Positions 58,844 to 64,000 of a stretch of 64,000 nucleotides of DNA are shown here, piece after piece. A program made the position numbers and the translations under genes. The stretch's first letter is position 1. The number at the start of each line of letters is the position of its first letter. The stretch comes from Phragmites australis (lineage: Eukaryota; Streptophyta; Magnoliopsida; Poales; Poaceae): contig NC_084935.1 in NCBI RefSeq assembly GCF_958298935.1, positions 8,628,001 through 8,692,000 on the forward strand. The letters are read 5' to 3'. Below the pieces are notes generated by a model, which saw only the letters and a list, made by a program, of their open reading frames with translations, did no database searches and had not been told where the DNA came from.

Positions 58844-59653
58844 TGGTCTCACGAGTTTAGATTCTAATCTTAGGTCACAAACCCTAGCCGCCGCTAGCTT
58901 CTGCACCGCACGCCCATAGGGAGATTGATCTCTATGATCTCCGTCGGAGGCAATGCTGCTCGTACCTAAGGTTTACGCCGCCGGTCGTGTTGATCGGTCA
59001 CCCTAAAGAGTCATTTCCGATCTATTGATCGGGTTTTTCTCTCTCGCCGGTTGTTGATCGGCGTTTCTCTTTGGTTTTTCCGATCCAAAATCGGTTTGCG
59101 TTGCCTGCCGCTTGTCTTCTTCACGCGCCTCTACTCTAGCTTCGGCACCGGCTCCTCCACTCGCGTGCAGCAAGGCCAGCTGCTCGTCGTCGACTCCACA
59201 CCGGTCTCCACGCCCGGATCCATCCATGCGCCACTGACGCTCGTCTCCATGCGCTCGACCATGTGGCTCAGGAGCCTGGGCGTGCTCGCGTACTAATCCC
59301 CAATGGTGTGCTTGCATCGATCGTCGTGGTCCTCTGCGTACCACAACTCCACGTCTCCGCGTGTCACCCATTCACGACTCCACAAGTCACGTCGTCATGC
59401 CACTCCGTCAACACATCGCCCGCACCGATGCTTCACATGCCTTCACGTGGCGGTCCGCCACGTCTTCCTATGCCTACATCGCTCGTCTCCAACGACCACG
59501 TCGCCCCACGTGATCCGTGTGCTCGCGCTGGATCCGCTCCACCTATCTAACCACGTCACGTGCACGGCTGGCTGCTCTCGTCCACGTGTACACGCACATA
59601 TCGCGCAGCCCGACCAACATGTCCCCTCGACCACGGCCGTCCTCGACCAACAC

Positions 59654-61152
59654 TGTCGGAGGGTTAACTCCTGTCGCAGGGATCCTGAGAGACCCCTTTT
59701 TAGAGATTCGGCCGGGGGGATGATCCTGAATATGTTCACCGGAGAAATAAATGGGTATGAATGCGATGGCCGGTGGGGTGGAATGATCTAATGCGGAACG
59801 GAGTGAATGCACTGGTGTTTAGATAGGTTCGGGCCGCACGGAGGCGTAACACCCTACTCCTGTATGAATACTATAAATGCCTTGAGAATGTCCCTCAAGG
59901 ATGTTGTTGGTTACAAGAATGTCTATCTATCTTAGAGCCTGAGGCTCCTTGTTCTTCAGTCTGCTCTTCTCTTCGCTACTTCCAAAACTTCTCAGGGATC
60001 GTCTAACTTGTCGAGCTTGCTCAGAGGTTTCAATGCTTCACAAAGAGTAACTTCAAAAAAGACTTCTTCAGAGAAAAAACTTCTCCTTTTTCTTGTCTGT
60101 GCTGCCGGCAGCTTTAAATACCCGCCGGCAGTAGCGTGCCCCGAGCGGGAGGAGGGCACGAGTTCCAAGATACCATAAATGGAAAGGGCGTCATCATAGC
60201 CTCTGTGCGAAGTGACCGGGGGTGGAAAATGCGTCCCACACCCGGTCATCCGTCACCATAAATGCACTGGCAACGGGCGCTGTGGAGAGGGCCCACCGGG
60301 CAGCCGCGGAGCGGCCCGGCGTGCCCGCCCTGTCTTGTTCTCCTGCCACAACAGCGCGGCAGACGGAACACCTCGGCCCTTACGACGTTATCCCGAGACG
60401 GGCCAGATGGCACGGGATGGAACCCGTGCATTCAATGACCCCACGCCCTTCTGCCAGAATGTGGCAGGAACTGACACTGAGCGTGGCGGGAGAAGTTGGA
60501 GGTGACAGGCCACGCGCACTATTTAAATGCGGCCTTGGGCCTTTAACTGGCTGACACCTCATCAGTGGGACCCTCGGGGGCTACTGTCAGGGGGATCTCT
60601 GAGTCATCGGGGAACCGAGCGCTCGGGGGTCACCGTTCACCTCCCCGAGCACTCCCTCCCGAGAGTGCCCTTTCTTGGTCCTTGGGGAACCGAGTGCTCA
60701 GGGGTACTGTTCACCTCCCCGAGCACTCCCTCCCGGGCACGTTTGTACGGATCCTCGGGAGACCGAGTGCTCTGGGGCTGCTGCACGCAGCCCCGAGCAC
60801 TCTCTCCCGGAACTTCCTTTAGTGGGTCCTCGGGATACTTGGGTGCCCAGGGGGCCACCGCTCGCAGCCCCGGGCATGTTTCTCCCGGTACTTAGCTTTC
60901 CTGACCGTCGGGGGACTCGGGTGCTCGGGGGCCACCGTATACCTTCCCGAGCACTTTCTTCCCAGCACTTAGACTTCGTAGATCATCGGGGAACTTAGGT
61001 ACTCGGGGACCACCGACTGTGGCCCCGAGCGTCCTCTCCCGGGACTTAATCTTTTTTACCTCGCGGAGGAGACTCCGCGGGATGGCACCACGTGGCGGAT
61101 TGCTGGCCTGACCTCGGGATTCGGGGACCCCCCGGTTCCTAATTCACCGATA
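59654..61152 (+). repeat. 1.5 kb solo LTR with perfect TSD
   Basis: From TGTCGGAGGGTTAACTCC to TTCACCGATA (the last CA now TA). The 5-bp flanks AACAC are identical (59649-59653 and 61153-61157). Removing the LTR and one flank joins CCTCGACCAACAC to CCTCGACCACGG smoothly. TATA-like stretches lie at 59871 and 60520; the latter (TATTTAAAT) stands about 95 bp before a block of hairpin repeats. It looks like a gypsy-type LTR of a grass family; no interior remains. Confidence 0.88.
60617..61034 (+). repeat. Six hairpin units, 73-78 bp apart, in the solo LTR
   Basis: Each unit is GAGTGCTCGGGG, an 11-15 base loop, then CCCCGAGCACTC or a variant. Units lie at 60617-60654, 60692-60728, 60765-60802, 60842-60877, 60919-60956 and 60997-61034. 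In the fourth unit both arms have changed together (TGCCC with GGGCA instead of TGCTC with GAGCA). The fifth keeps pairing with G-T wobbles; the sixth is weaker. Confidence 0.85.
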
Positions 61153-61700
61153 AACACCCTCGACCACGGCCATCTATGACCATGTCTAGGCACACGATGC
61201 TCCAGGGGACACTCTCACGCATCGCTGCCCCGCCGCTCCGTCCACATGACGCTCCACGCCAGTTCGTCGTCACCACCATCACTCGGGATGCCTCCGCCAT
61301 GTCCGCCTCGCGCGCCCTCGGTCTGATCAGCCGATCGCACGCACCTCCCGACTGATCGGCAGTGGCTCTTGTCCACAAGTACACGCGTCTTCCCGAGCGT
61401 CGAGGCTGCCGCTGTTTCGCCTTCGGGCTACAGTGTTGCCACATGTGGTTTGTGCCTCCGCAACGCCATCGTGCCCTCGCTGCTATGGTCTAGCCAAATA
61501 GAGGCTCCCGCCATCGCCCTTCATCGCCATCCCGTGCGCCACGACGCTTCGGCTGATCGATGCCACCTTCCTCACCACGTCATCGTCTTAGTTGTCAGCA
61601 CACTTGGTCTTCGTCACACTATTCAGGTGTCCTTCATCGGCTTCTTCGAGCACCGCTGCCATGCTGTCCTGGACACTGGCATCACTGCTCCAGGCCACCA

Positions 61701-63499
61701 TGTAGCATCTAGGCCCTTAGGTAAGTGGTAAATATTTCGGTGATTAATGGCAATCGTATTATTGTGACTAACAAGTGTGTTTTGAAAGGTATAAAAAATG
61801 TTAGTTCACAGTGATGATTGTGTATTCTTGGTTTCTAAGTTGATTATATGGACAATCAAAAGATTTGTGCATGAAGATTAAGGATCTTCTAGTTCTAAGT
61901 GTCACAAAGGAGATGAAAGACACTTAGATTAGTATAGGTATTCTTTCTTAGTTTTTTGACCATACTATAAAGAGGGGTTAAGAGTAGTAGCTTGATCTGG
62001 TGAGTCTAGACTTTGTTCGATGCACATTTGTGAATTTCTAGCACTAGGTAGCTCATAGAAGCCCTTGGTTGAGTTGTTAAGAAGTTAGAGCTCAAAGAGG
62101 GTTGAATTGGATGAGCTCAACAAGAAATATACCTCACTGAATAGTCCGGTAACTTGAAAAGAATTCTCACCGAAGTGCTTCTTTCGGTTCAAAACAGAAG
62201 AGAACTTAGTGCACCGAATGATCCGGTGTCTAACTAGTGAAATCACCGGAAGCTTTTTCTGCTGATACGTGTTCAAAAGTTTTCGAAGTGTTTCACTGGA
62301 TGGTTCGATGTTGGAGTAGTGAGTGAACCATACTATTTTCAGCAGAAGCAAAATTTCCAAGGGAAAATGAATTTAAGCTCACCGGATTATCCGGTGATAG
62401 AAAGAGGGGATCACCATACTATTTTTTGCAGAGGAAAATTCCAAGTGCAGAAAAATAAAACTCCACTCACCGGATAGTCTGGTGTTTATGTTGTGCTCAC
62501 TGGACAAATGAACCAGAGCAATGTTGTAGAGAGGTTTAGAAGAGGTTTCACTCACCGGATGGTCCGATGTAGGCAAAGTTGACATCACCAGACTAATTCT
62601 TACAGAGAGGTTTGCTACGAGTGTTTTAGCATGGTTCTTCTGACCGAATTGACTGGTGTTACTTCAGTGGTCACCGGATGAATACACTGAAGGATCAACG
62701 GCTAATGACATCTAACACAGGTACTCACCGGATCATCCGGTGCTAACAAAAAAAGTGGGTGGTTAGACAACGGCTAATTTTGGATCTCTAGCCTATAAAT
62801 ACCCTCTCACTTGGTTTCATTTCCCTCTCTTTTGATCCAGAAGAGTTCATACACTGTGTGTGTCATCAAGAAGCAAGAGAGAGCACTTGAGTTGATTTTC
62901 AAGTTCCTAATTGAAGATTAAAGGATATCATTAGTGCTTGGAGAGTATCAAGTGTGTATCTAGCTGTAGTCTAGGGTCGATCTTGGTCAAGTAAAACTAT
63001 TGGCTTGTTACTCTTTGTGGTTGGCAACATCTAATCGGTCTTTGGTGATTGAAGGTGTCTCGGTGAGCTCTTGGAGTTCTTGTGGGAGCCCCGGGACGAG
63101 CTATGTGCTTGATTTGATGCCCGCCAATCTGAAGATGGAGAAGTGGCAATCATGAGGGAGCACTTGAGTCTTGGTGACTCAAGGGGGAGCTATATTCTTG
63201 GTGGATGCTCCAACAATGACTAGGGGGAGTGCCAACTCCTCGATATCTCAAAAAAAAATCGGTGTTCTCTTGTCCATCTCTTTACTATTTCATAATTTAA
63301 TTTGAGCATCTATATTCTTGCAAGATTTCAATTTTGTATTTTCTTAGTGTCTTTGCTTGCTTGTTCTGTTGTCTTCTTCTAGCTTGATCGTGTAGTCGTT
63401 TTTCCTTTCTTCTAGGTAAGGTTGCTATTTGTTCTAAATTACGATAGAAGTTTTAATTGCCTAATTCACCCCCCCCTCTTGGACCATTCGATCCTTTCA
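61701..63499 (+). repeat. SIRE/Maximus-like solo LTR
   Basis: 1,799 bp from TGTAGCATCTAGGCCCTTAG to GATCCTTTCA, collinear over its whole length with the copy at 54762. It shows the same TATAAATACCC promoter (about 62797) and several ACCGGATNNTCCGGTG palindromes. No retrotransposon interior flanks it. The flanks (CACCA and CGCTG) do not match, so either the duplication is lost or the LTR arose by recombination between two elements. Confidence 0.75.
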
Positions 63500-64000
63500 C
63501 GCTGGTTCCGTCTCTACCGTCTTCGTCCAGCACAACCTCGTTGCCAATGTCGCAATCTACTCCTCGACCTCTTCGTCTACTCTGGCAACTGCGGGCTGCA
63601 TCGGCACCTTCTCCTCCTCGTCTCTCTGCACACCATGACCATTGAGGCCTTTTCTGCTGGTCCCTCAAACATTGTCTCAATGTTGGGCTCCCTACCTTCG
63701 CGCACCCGATACTGGCAACACCAGTGCTTGCCTTCGTCCCCGACACATTCCCGGGCTTGGCAAACCTGGTGCACACCTCGTCCTCGACGGCCTCGATTGC
63801 GTCGACTTCGGCATTGACCTCTTCCTCAACGACTACCTCATTTGTGGCATTGTCTTCTTCCCTCGGGCCTCCCTGCGCCCATCACCATGGCGCTCCTTGC
63901 GCCCATGGCTTCATGTGCGACCCCCTTTACCATGACAATCCCAACTACAGCTACGTCGACCACGGCTATCTCACGCATGGCATCCTCGACCATGGCTACT

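Larger units (their letters stand above)
58844..64000 (+). mobile_element. Interior of a copia-like element, interrupted twice, runs off the window
   Basis: After the primer-binding site the sequence turns GC-rich (CGTC, CACC, CTCGAC repeats) over 58900-59653, 61158-61700 and 63500-64000. These blocks share composition and phrases such as CCTCGACCACGGCCATCT, so they are probably one interior split by the two solo LTRs. I found no intact Gag, integrase or reverse transcriptase. It may be a non-autonomous element; the 3' LTR, if any, lies beyond the window. Confidence 0.5.

Noticed and set aside
59303..59791. 162-codon frame in the copia-like interior
   Set aside because: Crosses the junction with the solo LTR, so it cannot be a single old gene; His/Ser/Arg-rich composition.
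60222..60998. Several overlapping 85-122 codon frames
   Set aside because: They lie inside the solo LTR and partly arise from its tandem hairpin repeats.

Overview
The window is nuclear DNA of a grass (Poaceae). The low-copy genes have the very GC-rich, single-exon or GT-AG-intron structure usual in grasses. The repeats are plant types: Ty3/gypsy chromovirus, Ty1/copia including long SIRE/Maximus-like LTRs, CACTA, hAT and LINEs. Nothing bacterial, viral or organellar was seen. The species cannot be named from the sequence alone. || Layout. 1-17.7 kb is nested transposon debris: a Tekay-like chromovirus pol and LTR, a decayed copia element on the minus strand joined to a CACTA gene fragment, an odd GGTAACCG-palindrome element, a dead CACTA with a TNP2-type gene on the minus strand, and a SIRE-like LTR that itself carries a 1.1 kb insertion. 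20.3-30.7 kb holds a tandem family of three intronless nepenthesin-type aspartic proteases on the plus strand. The first two look intact; the third has an in-frame TAG. Small transposons (a CACTA with a hAT MITE inside it, a copia gag fragment) separate them. 30.8-41.0 kb holds two LINE fragments joined head to head; the plus-strand one is split by a complete LTR retrotransposon with perfect target-site duplications. || 41.4-54.3 kb is the gene core. ESF1 (pre-rRNA processing, minus strand, 7 exons) and GPAT9 (ER glycerol-3-phosphate acyltransferase, plus strand, 12 exons) are divergently transcribed from a 316-bp shared promoter with four clustered TGGGCC boxes. An NDR1/HIN1-like LEA_2 membrane protein gene follows on the minus strand. 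54.7-64 kb returns to nested repeats: a non-autonomous CACTA holding a solo SIRE-like LTR, then a copia-like element running off the window and holding a 1.5 kb solo LTR with six regularly spaced hairpin units and another SIRE-like LTR. || ESF1 (nucleolar ribosome biogenesis) and GPAT9 (first committed step of glycerolipid synthesis) are both housekeeping functions, which fits a shared promoter. The proteases are secreted-type enzymes in a local gene family. All exon boundaries were placed by hand from GT-AG sites, reading phase and recalled family similarity; no database search was run.
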